A stretch of DNA of 64,000 nt from Acinetobacter pittii (GTDB lineage: Bacteria; Pseudomonadota; Gammaproteobacteria; Pseudomonadales; Moraxellaceae): positions 1,364,001 to 1,428,000 of the forward strand of contig NZ_CP139249.1 of the NCBI RefSeq assembly GCF_034064985.1, read 5' to 3'. The notes beneath the pieces were generated by a model. That model ran no database searches. It had not been told where the DNA came from and saw only the letters and a program-made list of their open reading frames with translations. Numbering within the stretch: the first letter of the stretch is position 1; every line of letters starts with the position of its first letter. The position numbers and the translations under genes were made by a program. Below are positions 46,163 through 55,957 of this stretch, in pieces.

Positions 46163-46189
46163 AAAAAGGTGCTTAATTGCACCTTTTTT
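46163..46189. terminator. Bidirectional terminator between metR and the DUF441 gene
   Basis: AAAAAGGTGC (46163-46172), loop TTAATT, GCACCTTTTTT (46179-46189). Confidence 0.88.
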
Positions 46190-46200
46190 CTATCGACTTC

Positions 46201-46716
<516 letters not shown>

Positions 46717-46903
46717 TTAAAAGATATAGCCGATTTTAAATCTAATTTTTGATAAAAAATCATTGTATATCTATAAATGATAAAGATTTTTAATTTCTGG
46801 TTACGCTTGGACACAATGTTATATAAATTAACAAGTTAAAAATTTTAGTTTCTTAAAGTTGTGATATAAAAATAGTCATTACTCATGAGTACAGGATAAT
46901 TTT

Positions 46904-47122
46904 ATGGACATTATAGATATTAAAATTAAAGATCAGTTTGACCAGATTCATGATGCAAAAGCGCAACTAAAGAAAAATTTAGTGGAACATGAAAATGAGC
47001 CTTTAAAGCTGAGCCAACGTATTGAGCATATTATTGTTGATAATGAAATTATTTTGCCTACCACTGAATTGTTGTTTGAAAGTGAACAAAACGAAAATAT
47101 TTATCGAGTAGTGGAAGATTAA
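46904..47122 (+). CDS. Small acidic protein of unknown function
   Basis: A 72-residue protein with ATG at 46904 and AGGATAA about 10 bp upstream. It is acidic, helical and has no span or Cys; residues 12-45 look like an amphipathic helix, followed by two short strands. I recognise no family. It stands alone between AT-rich gaps, 102 bp before rsuA. Likely real, because start context and codon use fit the neighbours. Confidence 0.55.
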   Translation: MDIIDIKIKDQFDQIHDAKAQLKKNLVEHENEPLKLSQRIEHIIVDNEIILPTTELLFESEQNENIYRVVED

Positions 47123-47224
47123 GAAAGCGACTTAAATCAAATAGATGAAAACAGTAGAGAGTAGTGTTTAGCAAAAAATAGAAACTACGTTAAAATAACA
47201 GCTTAGTTCTAATGAGAAAACTTC

Positions 47225-47929
47225 ATGCTGCTGGAAAAAATTTTACAATCACAAGGGTTTGGTTCACGTAAATATTGTCAGCAGTTAATAAAAAATGGAT
47301 CTGTAAGTATTGAGGGAGAGGTTGCAGATGATCTCAAAAAGCAATTCTCTCCAGAAAATTTAGAATTTTCTCTTTTTGGAGAAACTTATCAATATCGAGA
47401 AAAAGTTTACCTCGCTTTAAAAAAACCAAAAGGTTTTGAATGTTCACATCAGCCTCACCATCATCAAAGCGTATTTAGTCTTTTACCAGAAATCATGATT
47501 CAACGTGGCGTGCAAGCCATTGGCCGTCTAGATCAAGATACCACAGGCTTACTTTTACTTACTGATGATGGTAAATATCTTCAAGCTTTAACCCATCCTC
47601 GTAAACATGTTCCAAAGGTTTATCATGTTACGACTATAGATCCAGTCACACCTGAGCAAATTGAAATGTTGAGTCAAGGCGTAAGTTTGCATCAAGAAAA
47701 AGGTGTGTTTGCTGCAACGGATGTAGCGATATTAGAAACTCATCAATTAACCATGACGATTCATCAAGGTGTTTATCATCAAGTCAAAAGAATGATTGCA
47801 GCTGTAGGAAATAAAGTAGAAGCATTGTATCGCCATCAAATAGGACAATTGGTTTTACCTGAACTTGAAGATGGAGAATGGGTGTATTTATCTGAACAAC
47901 AAAAACAGCTTGCTCAAAATATTATTTGA
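47225..47929 (+). CDS. rsuA: 16S rRNA pseudouridine synthase, RsuA/RluB/RluE family
   Basis: Converts uridine to pseudouridine in rRNA, position 516 of 16S rRNA for RsuA itself. The 234-residue protein has an S4 RNA-binding domain (about 1-60, LEKILQSQGFGSRKYCQQLI) and a catalytic domain with the Asp in AIGRLDQDTTGLLLLTDDG (about 99-117), YHVTTIDPVTPEQI and GVYHQVKRMIAAVGNKVEALYRHQIG near the end (quoted in part). Its last 8 bases overlap the convergent GNAT gene. Confidence 0.92.
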   Translation: MLLEKILQSQGFGSRKYCQQLIKNGSVSIEGEVADDLKKQFSPENLEFSLFGETYQYREKVYLALKKPKGFECSHQPHHHQSVFSLLPEIMIQRGVQAIGRLDQDTTGLLLLTDDGKYLQALTHPRKHVPKVYHVTTIDPVTPEQIEMLSQGVSLHQEKGVFAATDVAILETHQLTMTIHQGVYHQVKRMIAAVGNKVEALYRHQIGQLVLPELEDGEWVYLSEQQKQLAQNII

Positions 47930-48365
47930 GAAAACAATGAAAAGTTTGGAACTCACTATCTCGAATGAATCCCATTTGTTCATATAAACGATGAGATTCA
48001 TGGTTGTTACTTTGAGTTTCCAAACTAATCCGCAAAGCATTCTCTTGTTTTGCAAATAAGATTGCTGTATCGATGAGCTGTTTAGCTGAACCTTGACGAC
48101 GGAAAACGGGGGTAACATAGACATCATCTAAGATATAGTAAGTTGAACAAGCAACTGAAGAAAAACCTAAATAGAGTAAAATAAAACCCGTAATTTTATC
48201 GTCTTTAATATGAATGAAGAACACACTTTCTCTATTCTCAAAACGTTGTTTTAGGAAGTGAAGGGATTCATTAAAATTAGAAGAGGCCCCATAAAATTGG
48301 CGATATTCATCAAATAAAACGGCGAGTTGCTCTAAGTCTTCAAAAGTCGCTCGTCTAACGATCAT
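47922..48365 (-). CDS. GNAT-family N-acetyltransferase
   Basis: A 147-residue acetyltransferase. The ATG at 48365 has AAGGAG 6 bp upstream, so I use it rather than the longer frame from 48389. It has IRRATFEDLEQLAVLFDEYR-type N-terminus (here IVRRATFEDL), the acetyl-CoA site VYVTPVFRRQGSAKQL (pattern R-x-x-G-x-A) and the LETQSNNHESHRLYEQMGF C-terminal motif. Substrate is unknown. It is convergent with rsuA, sharing 8 bases at their 3' ends. Confidence 0.9.
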   Translation of the reverse strand: MIVRRATFEDLEQLAVLFDEYRQFYGASSNFNESLHFLKQRFENRESVFFIHIKDDKITGFILLYLGFSSVACSTYYILDDVYVTPVFRRQGSAKQLIDTAILFAKQENALRISLETQSNNHESHRLYEQMGFIRDSEFQTFHCFLK

Positions 48366-48463
48366 TTGGCACTCCTTGTAACTTATCATTATGTTTTTAC
48401 AAAGAGAGCATAACGAAAAAAAGAGCTTTTTGACGTTAAAACTTGTTTATAAATGCAACAGTG

Positions 48464-48772
48464 TTAAGTTTTGTCGCTTTCACCAAGAAGTGCATTCAAT
48501 TCTTCAAATAAATCTTCATGGTCATCATCTTCAGCTAAAGTTGATGAATTTTGGTTTAATGAAGATGCTTTTGCTTTTCTCAGTTTTAATAATTGTTCCA
48601 TATTAATATTCTGATTTTCGATCGCAAAAGGAATAGATTTAGTTAATACGACCTGTTTAAAAAAAAGTCGTACTGCTTGGGCAGGGGTAATTCCAAGTTG
48701 TTTAAAAACAGCAAAAGCCTGCTTTTTTTCTTGGGAGTCAAGTCGAACCTGATAAACTTCTGTTTTTCGCAT
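48464..48772 (-). CDS. RelB/DinJ-family antitoxin, no partner toxin seen
   Basis: A 102-residue protein starting at ATG 48772. Residues 1-50 form the ribbon-helix-helix domain: a strand VYQVRLDSQEKKQA, then FKQLGITPAQAVRLFFKQVV, close to DinJ. The C-terminal tail is very acidic (LAEDDDHEDLFEELNALLG), the part that in RelB/DinJ wraps around the toxin. No RelE/YafQ-like gene lies on either side: upstream is an RluA-type synthase, downstream a GNAT. It may be an orphan antitoxin or a stand-alone regulator. Confidence 0.85.
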   Translation of the reverse strand: MRKTEVYQVRLDSQEKKQAFAVFKQLGITPAQAVRLFFKQVVLTKSIPFAIENQNINMEQLLKLRKAKASSLNQNSSTLAEDDDHEDLFEELNALLGESDKT

Positions 48773-48882
48773 GAATAACAAAACCAAATGATTTTAATTT
48801 TTAGGAATTTATTTTAAACCATCGCAATGTAATTTCAATGCTTTTTGGCATAAAAAATAATCTTTTTGTCATTACAGTTACA

Positions 48883-49791
48883 TTACAATGTCAATTCAAA
48901 CTCAGAATTAAAAGACATTCCCTCCTTTGTAAGGGGGTCTATAAATGAAATGTGCTTAGCTAGCAGCTGTAATGGTTCCGAGAAATCATCTTCAGCTTTG
49001 TGTTGAACTACTGGATAAAATGGATCATTTTTAATCGGAATTTCTAAGTAATTCAGATGCACCCGAAGTTGGTGCTGTTTGCCCGTTGTCGGTGTTAAGC
49101 GATATTTTGCCCAAATCTGGTTATGCTCGATCAGCTCAATATAGGTCTCGGTGTTTGTTTTTGCATTTTCTATAACTTGCATGGTGTAAAAAGGATGACC
49201 TTTATCTAAATGCAAATGTAATTTCTGAGGAAAAGTTAAATCTTTTTTATAAGGTGCAACAGCGTGATAAATTTTATTGACTTGGCGCTCTGAGAATAAT
49301 TGTTGGTAAATACCGCGAGACTCAACCCGTTTGCAAAATAGAACCACGCCAGCAGTTTCACGGTCTAAGCGATGAATAGGGGTTAAAAATTCATTGTCTG
49401 TTTGTTTTTTTAGTCGGACTAAAAGTGTTTCTTGAACATATTGTCCAGTGGGGCTAATCGTTAAAAAATGAGGTTTATCGACCACCAGTAAATCATCATT
49501 CTCAAATAAAATCCGATGTTCAAATGGAACGTGGACTTCATAAGCAAGAAATCGATAATAAAAAATATGCGTATTACTTTGGTATGGACTATCTAATGTT
49601 AGTTTTTGTCCATTTGCCCCATAAATAAGCCCGTCTTGAAATCTTTGTTTCCACTCATCTGTTCTAATATGTGCAAAGTGACCACATAGATACTCATAAA
49701 TCGTTTGAGTGTCTTTTTGTTGAGGAAGATAAACTTGGCTTGCGCTTACACCATCAATCATAGGGGGCAAAAAATCGTTCGGACTAGACAT
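48883..49791 (-). CDS. RluA-family RNA pseudouridine synthase
   Basis: A 302-residue protein. An N-terminal S4-like region (about 20-85) precedes the catalytic domain with the Asp in PIHRLDRETAGVVLFCK (about 137-153), NKIYHAVAPYK and TGKQHQLRVHLNYLEIPIKNDPFYP (quoted in part). It is more like the RluA/RluC/RluD branch than RsuA. Target uridine is unknown. It stands alone on the minus strand, divergent from tsaE. Confidence 0.92.
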   Translation of the reverse strand: MSSPNDFLPPMIDGVSASQVYLPQQKDTQTIYEYLCGHFAHIRTDEWKQRFQDGLIYGANGQKLTLDSPYQSNTHIFYYRFLAYEVHVPFEHRILFENDDLLVVDKPHFLTISPTGQYVQETLLVRLKKQTDNEFLTPIHRLDRETAGVVLFCKRVESRGIYQQLFSERQVNKIYHAVAPYKKDLTFPQKLHLHLDKGHPFYTMQVIENAKTNTETYIELIEHNQIWAKYRLTPTTGKQHQLRVHLNYLEIPIKNDPFYPVVQHKAEDDFSEPLQLLAKHISFIDPLTKEGMSFNSEFELTL

Positions 49792-49911
49792 AAAAAAATG
49801 TAAATATGTAAGAAAATTGATATAAAAAAAGCCAACTTCTAGGGCTTAAGTAGGCTTTTAAGGCAGGGCAATGTTATCATATCGATTATTTCGAATCATG
49901 TTATGTGTGCT

Positions 49912-50385
49912 ATGTCGTACTCATTGAAATTGGTCTTAAATCATGAAGAAGATACTGAGCGTTTAGCTCGAGCTTTGGCGCAGCATGTTCAGTCGGGTGT
50001 AATTTATTTAATTGGGGACCTAGGTGCGGGTAAAACCACACTTACCCGTTATTTTTTGCAAGCTTTGGGTCATAAAGGTTCTGTTAAAAGTCCAACTTAT
50101 ACACTCGTTGAGCCGTATAAAATTAATGACAAGGAAATTTTTCATTTTGACTTATATCGTTTGAATGACCCCTACGAACTTGAATTAATGGGAATCCGTG
50201 ATTATTTAGATATCACTGATGCTTTATTTTTGTTTGAATGGCCCTCTAAAGGTGGTGATGAAATTCCACAAGCGGATATCATCATTGACATTCAAAAGTC
50301 AGATGATGAGTTGAGCCGGTTCGTAACGTTAACTTTACCAACAGAAAATTTGTACCAGACTTTGCAGGAACAGCTTCATGACTGA
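49912..50385 (+). CDS. tsaE: tRNA N6-adenosine threonylcarbamoyltransferase ATPase subunit
   Basis: TsaE is the ATPase that, with TsaB and TsaD, makes t6A at position 37 of ANN-decoding tRNAs. The 157-residue protein has Walker [32 protein letters not shown] and [12 protein letters not shown], all hallmark segments. ATG at 49912 is used; an ATG three codons upstream is also possible. It overlaps mutL by 8 bases, and the order tsaE-mutL-miaA-hfq is the well-known gammaproteobacterial cluster (no amiB here). Confidence 0.96.
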   Translation: MSYSLKLVLNHEEDTERLARALAQHVQSGVIYLIGDLGAGKTTLTRYFLQALGHKGSVKSPTYTLVEPYKINDKEIFHFDLYRLNDPYELELMGIRDYLDITDALFLFEWPSKGGDEIPQADIIIDIQKSDDELSRFVTLTLPTENLYQTLQEQLHD

Positions 50386-52327
50386 TGAAAAGCTAACAAA
50401 ACGTCGTATTCATACATTAGACGCAGCGTTAGCGAACCAGATTGCAGCAGGTGAGGTGATTGAGCGACCTTCTTCTGTGGTCAAAGAATTATTAGAAAAC
50501 TCTATCGATGCCGGTGCGACTGAGCTGATTGTAAGGATTGCTCAAGGTGGTTCGACTTTAATCGAAATCATTGATAATGGGCATGGTATTCATCCGGATG
50601 ATTTGGCGCTTGCTGTCATGCGTCATGCTACAAGTAAGATTAAAACCGCTGAAGATTTACATGCGATTGTGAGTTTGGGGTTCCGTGGGGAAGCCCTAGC
50701 TTCGATTGCTGCTGTTTCAAGATTGACTTTGACCAGTAGCCAAGATGAAAGTGGTATTGGCCATCAGGTTGAGGTAAACGGTACAGCATTTGATCATCAA
50801 GAGGTACAAGCTGTTGCAGCACAAAAAGGTACTCATATTCGAGTTCAGGACTTATTTTTTAATGTTCCTGCGCGTCGTAAATTCTTAAAAAAACCAACCA
50901 CTGAATTTGGTCATATTGAAGAAATCGTTCGCCGTCTAGCCCTAACACATTTCGATATACGTTTTGTGCTTGAACACAATGATAATATTAGAATTAATTT
51001 ACCGATAGCAGATAGCGGAGAACTACGCTTTCAGCGAGTTCAGCAATTATTAGGCTCACAATTTGTTCAAAATGCATATTGGATCGATGCTGAAAGTATT
51101 AGCATGCGTTTATCAGGTTGGCTTGGTCATCCTTCGGATGCACGTGCACAGGCCGACATGCAATATGTTTATGTAAATGGTCGTATTGTCAAAGATAAAA
51201 CAATTTCACATGCGCTACGCATGGCCTATGATGGTATTTTGCATGGCCATCAACATTCATCTTATTTACTTTTCTTGGAAGTTGATCCTGAAAATATTGA
51301 TGTCAATGTTCACCCGACCAAACATGAGATTCGATTTTTAAATCAAAGAGAAGTGCATGAGTTTGTAAGGCATTATGCAAAAGAAACTCTCGCACAATTT
51401 CAGACAGCGAGTGCTGATCTAGCTCAAGCGATGAAAGTAGATGAACAATCAGATTATTCAGTACAGCCGCAGCCTAAATATCAAGAACAATTTTCATTGC
51501 ACCGAGCAAATGAAACTTTAAATGCAGATAGTGAGCCACAGACTCAGCACGCACCAACAGAGTTATTAACCGATTTTAACGCTAGTCGTCCGCAAGTTGT
51601 TCACTATGCAGATCAAACACCCAAATATAATGGTTCTGCTCAATTAAATAATGCTTTAAAAACTTATTTAGCGCCTCTGCGTGACCAACCTACGAGTTTC
51701 TCGGTAAATGAAGATATAGAGCCAGTTGCTAAAGTAGATGAGTTTCCATTAGGGATCGCAATTGCTCAACTACATGGAATTTATATTTTAGCCCAAAATA
51801 CCGAAGGGCTAATTATTGTTGATATGCATGCGGCCCATGAGCGTATTTTATTACAGCAAATGAAAAATGCTTGGGATAAACCGGAATTTTGGACATCTCA
51901 GCAATTGCTTATACCTAAAGTGATTTCCATTAGCCGTATGCAAGCTGTTAGGGTTGATGAATTAAAACCTCAGCTTGAGCGCTTAGGTTTGGAAATTGAT
52001 TTATATGGTGATGAGCAAGTTATTGTTCGTGGTGTGCCAGCCATTTTGCAAAAAGCTGATTTTGAAAATCTCATTCCAGAACTTTTAAATGATTTAGATC
52101 CGAATGATGAAGCACAAGGATTACTTCAAAAAAGAGATGAGTTACTCGCTGGAATGGCATGTCATGGGGCAGTGCGTGCACATCGACAACTCAGTCTTTC
52201 AGAAATGAACGCTTTACTTCGTCAAATGGAACAAACCGAATTTGCGAGCCAATGTAACCATGGGCGGCCAACTTGGCGTGCATTTCCATTATCTCAACTA
52301 GATAAATTATTTGCTCGAGGAGAGTAG
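50378..52327 (+). CDS. mutL: DNA mismatch repair protein MutL
   Basis: MutL links mismatch recognition by MutS to strand cleavage. The 649-residue protein has a GHKL ATPase N-domain with ENSIDAGAT (about 36-44), DNGHGI and FRGEALASI, then the DNA-binding part with [12 protein letters not shown] (about 309-320), an unstructured linker (about 340-455) and the dimerisation domain, where [10 protein letters not shown] is typical and [13 protein letters not shown] and CNHGRPT follow. No endonuclease DQHA-x2-E-x4-E motif is seen in full; the sequence is DMHAAHE, so endonuclease activity is uncertain. It overlaps tsaE and precedes miaA by 6 bp. Confidence 0.97.
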   Translation: MTDEKLTKRRIHTLDAALANQIAAGEVIERPSSVVKELLENSIDAGATELIVRIAQGGSTLIEIIDNGHGIHPDDLALAVMRHATSKIKTAEDLHAIVSLGFRGEALASIAAVSRLTLTSSQDESGIGHQVEVNGTAFDHQEVQAVAAQKGTHIRVQDLFFNVPARRKFLKKPTTEFGHIEEIVRRLALTHFDIRFVLEHNDNIRINLPIADSGELRFQRVQQLLGSQFVQNAYWIDAESISMRLSGWLGHPSDARAQADMQYVYVNGRIVKDKTISHALRMAYDGILHGHQHSSYLLFLEVDPENIDVNVHPTKHEIRFLNQREVHEFVRHYAKETLAQFQTASADLAQAMKVDEQSDYSVQPQPKYQEQFSLHRANETLNADSEPQTQHAPTELLTDFNASRPQVVHYADQTPKYNGSAQLNNALKTYLAPLRDQPTSFSVNEDIEPVAKVDEFPLGIAIAQLHGIYILAQNTEGLIIVDMHAAHERILLQQMKNAWDKPEFWTSQQLLIPKVISISRMQAVRVDELKPQLERLGLEIDLYGDEQVIVRGVPAILQKADFENLIPELLNDLDPNDEAQGLLQKRDELLAGMACHGAVRAHRQLSLSEMNALLRQMEQTEFASQCNHGRPTWRAFPLSQLDKLFARGE

Positions 52328-52333
52328 TTTTAC

Positions 52334-53278
52334 ATGTCAAATCAATTGCCCGTCATCAATTTAATGGGACCAACTGCGAGCGGGAAAACCGCTTTGGCAT
52401 GTGAATTATATGAGCGTGGAAATTTTGAACTAATTTCTGTTGATTCCGCACTCGTCTATAAAGATATGGATATCGGTACTGCTAAGCCAACGCGTGAAGA
52501 ACAAGCGCTCTATCCTCATCACCTCATTGATATTATTACTCCTTTAGAAGTCTATTCGGCTGCTCAATTTGTCGAAGATGCATGTAAATTAATTGATGAA
52601 ATGCATTCGCGTGGGAAAACTCCTATTTTAGTAGGAGGGACAATGTTGTATTTCAAGGCATTATTAGAGGGCTTGTCTGGTAATTTGCCAAGCGCAGATG
52701 CAGAGGTTCGAGCAGCAATTGAAGAAAAAGCTTTGAATGAAGGATGGCAAGCCGTTTATGATGAGTTAGTTTCTGTAGACCCGGCCGCTGCTATAAAGTT
52801 TAATGTAACTGATAAGCAACGGATTATTCGTGCTTTAGAAGTTTATAAAATTACAGGCGAGCCAATTACTAAATTACAGGCAGAGCAACCAAAAAACGTA
52901 CCATATCGATACATATTTCATAACTATGCTTTGCTTCCAGATCGGGTAGAATTACATCAACGCATTGAGCAAAGATTAAGCAAAATGTGGGATATCGGTT
53001 TTTTGAGTGAAGTTGAAGCTCTAATTGAAAAATACGATTTAGATGAAAATTTACCCTCAATGCGTTCAGTGGGTTATCGACAAGCACTAGAATTTTTATT
53101 AAAAAGTGACTTAAGTCTCAAAAGTAAACGTGAAATGGAGGATAAAGCTTTATTTGCAACACGACAACTTGCCAAACGTCAATATACGTGGTTACGTTCT
53201 TTGCAAGAAATACACGATTTTAAAACTTACTTGACGATAAAGCAGGCGAAAGAAGACTTGCGAAACTCTTATGGATAA
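52334..53278 (+). CDS. miaA: tRNA dimethylallyltransferase
   Basis: MiaA transfers a dimethylallyl group to A37 of tRNAs that read UNN codons. The 314-residue protein has a P-loop [10 protein letters not shown] (residues 11-20), the [19 protein letters not shown] segment that binds substrate, HHLIDI and [16 protein letters not shown], and [11 protein letters not shown] near 245. The reading frame opens 6 bp after mutL, with a ribosome site inside the mutL end. hfq follows at 94 bp with room for its own promoter. Confidence 0.97.
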   Translation: MSNQLPVINLMGPTASGKTALACELYERGNFELISVDSALVYKDMDIGTAKPTREEQALYPHHLIDIITPLEVYSAAQFVEDACKLIDEMHSRGKTPILVGGTMLYFKALLEGLSGNLPSADAEVRAAIEEKALNEGWQAVYDELVSVDPAAAIKFNVTDKQRIIRALEVYKITGEPITKLQAEQPKNVPYRYIFHNYALLPDRVELHQRIEQRLSKMWDIGFLSEVEALIEKYDLDENLPSMRSVGYRQALEFLLKSDLSLKSKREMEDKALFATRQLAKRQYTWLRSLQEIHDFKTYLTIKQAKEDLRNSYG

Positions 53279-53372
53279 AGCAAAATTTGCACACTGTCTT
53301 TTTATAATTTTTAGTTGAAAAATAAAGATAGTTTTTTTGCGCTGATTTAAAAATTTTTTTTTGGAGTTAAAA

Positions 53373-53888
53373 ATGTCTAAAGGTCAAACTTTACAAGATC
53401 CGTTCTTAAATTCTCTCCGTAAAGAACGTATCCCTGTTTCTATTTTCCTTGTGAACGGTATTAAATTACAGGGTCATATTGAATCTTTTGACCAATATGT
53501 TGTTTTATTAAAAAATACTGTAAGTCAAATGGTTTACAAACACGCGATTTCAACTGTTGTTCCAGCACGTAACCCACGTCCAGCAGGCGCTCAAGGTACA
53601 GGCTTCCCAGCACAAGGCGGCACTCAAGGCGGTTTTGGTGGTCAAGGTAGCGGCTTCGGTGGTGCTCAAGGCGGCGGCTTCGGTGGTGCTCAAGGTGGCT
53701 TCGGCGGCGCTCAAGGCGGCTTCGGTGGTCAAGGCGGCTTCGGTGGTCAAGGTGGCGGCTTCGGTGGTCAAGGTGGCTTCGGTGGTCAAGGTGGCTTCGG
53801 TGGTCAAGGCGGTTTCGGTGGCCATCAAGGTGGTTTTGACAACGATACTAAATTTGAAGATGGTCAAGACGACGAAAATAATCGTTAA
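53373..53888 (+). CDS. hfq: RNA chaperone Hfq with long Gly-rich C-terminal repeat tail
   Basis: Hfq pairs small RNAs with mRNAs. The ATG at 53373 is chosen because TGGAG precedes it by 8 bp and [13 protein letters not shown] is the universal start. Residues 1-68 are the Sm fold: Sm1 with [16 protein letters not shown] and Sm2 YKHAIST. Residues 75-155 are a Gly-Phe-Gln tail with ten FGG repeats, then an acidic end (DDENN). The total of 171 residues is far above the E. coli 102; a glycine-rich tail of this kind is known from Acinetobacter and Moraxellaceae. Confidence 0.97.
   Translation: MSKGQTLQDPFLNSLRKERIPVSIFLVNGIKLQGHIESFDQYVVLLKNTVSQMVYKHAISTVVPARNPRPAGAQGTGFPAQGGTQGGFGGQGSGFGGAQGGGFGGAQGGFGGAQGGFGGQGGFGGQGGGFGGQGGFGGQGGFGGQGGFGGHQGGFDNDTKFEDGQDDENNR
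53626..53832 (+). repeat. Tandem repeat in the hfq tail
   Basis: Imperfect units of 18-24 bases of the type GGCTTCGGTGGTCAAGGT, about ten copies, encode the FGG tail. High identity between units suggests change in copy number by slippage or recombination. Confidence 0.85.
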
Positions 53889-53904
53889 TTGAAATCTAAA
53901 AAAG

Positions 53905-53934
53905 AAACCAGTCAGATAATGACTGGTTTTTTTA
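53905..53934 (+). terminator. Terminator of hfq
   Basis: AAACCAGTCA (53905-53914), loop GATAA, TGACTGGTTT (53920-53929), followed by T-run. Confidence 0.9.
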
Positions 53935-54029
53935 TGTGTATTTAAAAGTTTATTCCAAATATTTAACTGGTCATGGGTAATCATTTGAACATGATAGATA
54001 GTATATTTAAATAAATAGGGCTTTAACAA

Positions 54030-54890
54030 ATGATATTAATATTAGCTGCTGCTTTAAGCAGTGTCTTGGTGTCTATCCTATTAAAAAATTTAAAGAAAAA
54101 AGGTTATCAACCCTTACAATTGATTGCATGGAATTATGCAAGCGCAAGTCTGCTTTGTTTTTTGTGGTTTCAGCCTGATATTCAACATGTTTCAATACAA
54201 CATACGCCTTGGTGGCTAATTATTGCCTTAGGAATAATTTTACCTAGTATTTTTTTATGTCTTGCTAAATCATTAGAATATGCCGGAATTGTTAAGACGG
54301 AACTTGCCCAAAGACTTTCGGTTGTTCTTTCTTTACTTGCAGCATATTTCCTTTTTCATGAGCAATTTAATGCATTAAAACTGTGGGGAATAGGTCTAGG
54401 AATTTTTGCAGTCTTACTTGTCTTATTTGGACAAATGAATTCTTTCTCAAATCACCAATCTCGAAAAGCGATATTTGCTCTATTAAGTGTATGGTGCGGT
54501 TATGCAGCAGTAGACATTCTCTTAAAATATACAAGTAGTTTAGGACTTCAGTTTACACTTACTTTAAATCTTATTTTTATTACTGCTTTTATATTATCGA
54601 TTTCATATTTACTCATACAGAAAAATCAAAAGTGGCAATTTAAAAGCACGCTAGCTGGTTTAGTATTGGGTGTACTTAATTTTTTGAATATTGCTTTATA
54701 TGTAAAGGCTCATATTCTTTTAAAAGATTCACCTGCAATTGTTTTTGCAAGTATGAATATTCTTGTAGTGTTATTGGGGATTGTCAGTGGAGTGGTCTTA
54801 TATAAAGAAAAATTAAAATGGCCTACTATTTTGGGGATTCTTTTAGGAATAAGTGGGGTAATTTGTTTGGCAAGTGCGATGGCTGGATAG
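54030..54890 (+). CDS. EamA/DMT-superfamily transporter
   Basis: A 286-residue membrane protein with about ten spans, in two EamA halves (about 1-140 and 145-285). Features include SLEYAGIVKTELAQRLSVVLSLLAAYFLFHE in the first half (quoted in part) and VLLGIVSGVVLYKEKLKWPTILGILLG in the second, typical of metabolite exporters. Substrate is unknown. Its TAG stop lies inside the left arm of a 13-bp hairpin (54887-54918) between it and the convergent nfsB. Confidence 0.88.
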   Translation: MILILAAALSSVLVSILLKNLKKKGYQPLQLIAWNYASASLLCFLWFQPDIQHVSIQHTPWWLIIALGIILPSIFLCLAKSLEYAGIVKTELAQRLSVVLSLLAAYFLFHEQFNALKLWGIGLGIFAVLLVLFGQMNSFSNHQSRKAIFALLSVWCGYAAVDILLKYTSSLGLQFTLTLNLIFITAFILSISYLLIQKNQKWQFKSTLAGLVLGVLNFLNIALYVKAHILLKDSPAIVFASMNILVVLLGIVSGVVLYKEKLKWPTILGILLGISGVICLASAMAG

Positions 54891-54918
54891 TTCAAGAGAG
54901 ACGAATCTCTTGAACTAT
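54887..54918. terminator. 13-bp perfect hairpin without U-tract between convergent genes
   Basis: ATAGTTCAAGAGA (54887-54899) and TCTCTTGAACTAT (54906-54918) around GACGAA. No T-run follows on either strand, so it may end or stabilise the transcripts by structure only. It contains the stop codon of the EamA gene. Confidence 0.5.
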
Positions 54919-54926
54919 TGAGATTA

Positions 54927-55580
54927 TTATAAGTATGTGAAAATCACTTCATCTGGCAAACGTGATTTAGGAAGTTTGGCATTAAAGTCATTTTCACTAT
55001 GATAGCCTAGCGAAACAATCACCGAGCTTCTTAAGCCTTTTTCAGTTAAACCGAGCTCAGTATTTAAAACTTCTTCATCAAAGCCACCCATAGGAGTCGC
55101 GTCAATTCCTTCTAAGCCAGCAGCAAACAGTAACTGTCCTAAAGCAATGAATGTTTGGTTTTCCATCCATCCGAATAAATTTTTCTGTTCATTCCTATAA
55201 AACTCAACATAGCCATGGCGAGTATCTTTTTGGCCTAGTTTAGCTTTTTCATCTTTAAAACGGCCACTTAAATCATCTTGCTCAAGTAGTTGATTTAAAT
55301 ACTCAGGTGAAATATCTGTTTTTGTGCAGAATACAATTGTATGTGATGACTCAAGCACTTTAGGAGCATTGTAAGCATACTTTCCTGTTAATGCTTTTGC
55401 GATACGTTCTTTAGCAGCAAGATTGTCTGCAACTACAAAGTGCCAAGGCTGAATATTTACTGAAGAGGGAGAGAAACGTAATATTTCTAATAATTTATTA
55501 AAATTTTCTTGAGGTATTTTCTTATTTGGATCATATGCTTTTGTTGTATAGCGACTTTTAACAGAATTCAATAAGTCCAT
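54927..55580 (-). CDS. nfsB: Oxygen-insensitive NAD(P)H nitroreductase, NfsB-type
   Basis: FMN enzyme that reduces nitro-aromatics and quinones by two-electron steps. I use ATG at 55580, with GGAG 7 bp upstream; that gives 217 residues, the exact length of E. coli NfsB, instead of the longer frame to 55598. Family segments: RYTTKAYDPNKKI, LRFSPSSVNIQPWHFVV (FMN site), DATPMGGFDEEVLN and VSLGYHSENDFNAKLPKSR. It is convergent with the EamA gene. Confidence 0.95.
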   Translation of the reverse strand: MDLLNSVKSRYTTKAYDPNKKIPQENFNKLLEILRFSPSSVNIQPWHFVVADNLAAKERIAKALTGKYAYNAPKVLESSHTIVFCTKTDISPEYLNQLLEQDDLSGRFKDEKAKLGQKDTRHGYVEFYRNEQKNLFGWMENQTFIALGQLLFAAGLEGIDATPMGGFDEEVLNTELGLTEKGLRSSVIVSLGYHSENDFNAKLPKSRLPDEVIFTYL

Positions 55581-55719
55581 AGGTGTGCTCCATATCAATC
55601 TTATGGCAATTGAGAGAATTTAATCTTTGCCATCATACGCTATTTTATTCAAAAACATTTCCTATGTAGTTTGATAAAGAAATATAATATTTATATAAAC
55701 TTTTAATAATCTATTGAAA

Positions 55720-55950
55720 ATGATTGATTTAATGCCAACAGATGAAAAGAGTAAGCTGCGAGAATTTAGAATCGTTAAAGCCTTTATCATTTTTGCATTT
55801 GTATTGAGTCTTTTGATTTTATATATTGAATATCAAAAGTATGTACATATAAACTGGAAATTTGTATTCATTACCTGTTTATGTATGATTTGGGATTTTG
55901 ATTTAAATAACAAAATTAAAGAATTGAAAGTTCAAATAAAAAGTGGCTAA
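55720..55950 (+). CDS. Small two-span membrane protein of unknown function
   Basis: A 76-residue protein starting at ATG 55720 (a TTG two codons before and an ATG at 55732 are alternatives). It has two hydrophobic segments, about residues 22-40 and 49-62, the second with CLCMIW, and ends with a basic helix KIKELKVQIKSG. No clear ribosome site and no known family. It lies between nfsB and the convergent lpxH, with 7 bp between stops. Confidence 0.5.
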   Translation: MIDLMPTDEKSKLREFRIVKAFIIFAFVLSLLILYIEYQKYVHINWKFVFITCLCMIWDFDLNNKIKELKVQIKSG

Positions 55951-55957
55951 TTTCTAG

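Noticed and set aside
48883..49791. RluA-type gene as partner toxin of the antitoxin at 48464-48772
   Set aside because: The protein is clearly a pseudouridine synthase with HRLDRET, and has no toxin features.
53550..54029. Thr/Ala-rich 159-residue minus-strand frame over hfq
   Set aside because: It is the reverse reading of the hfq tandem repeat, which stays open in several frames because of its period of a multiple of three.
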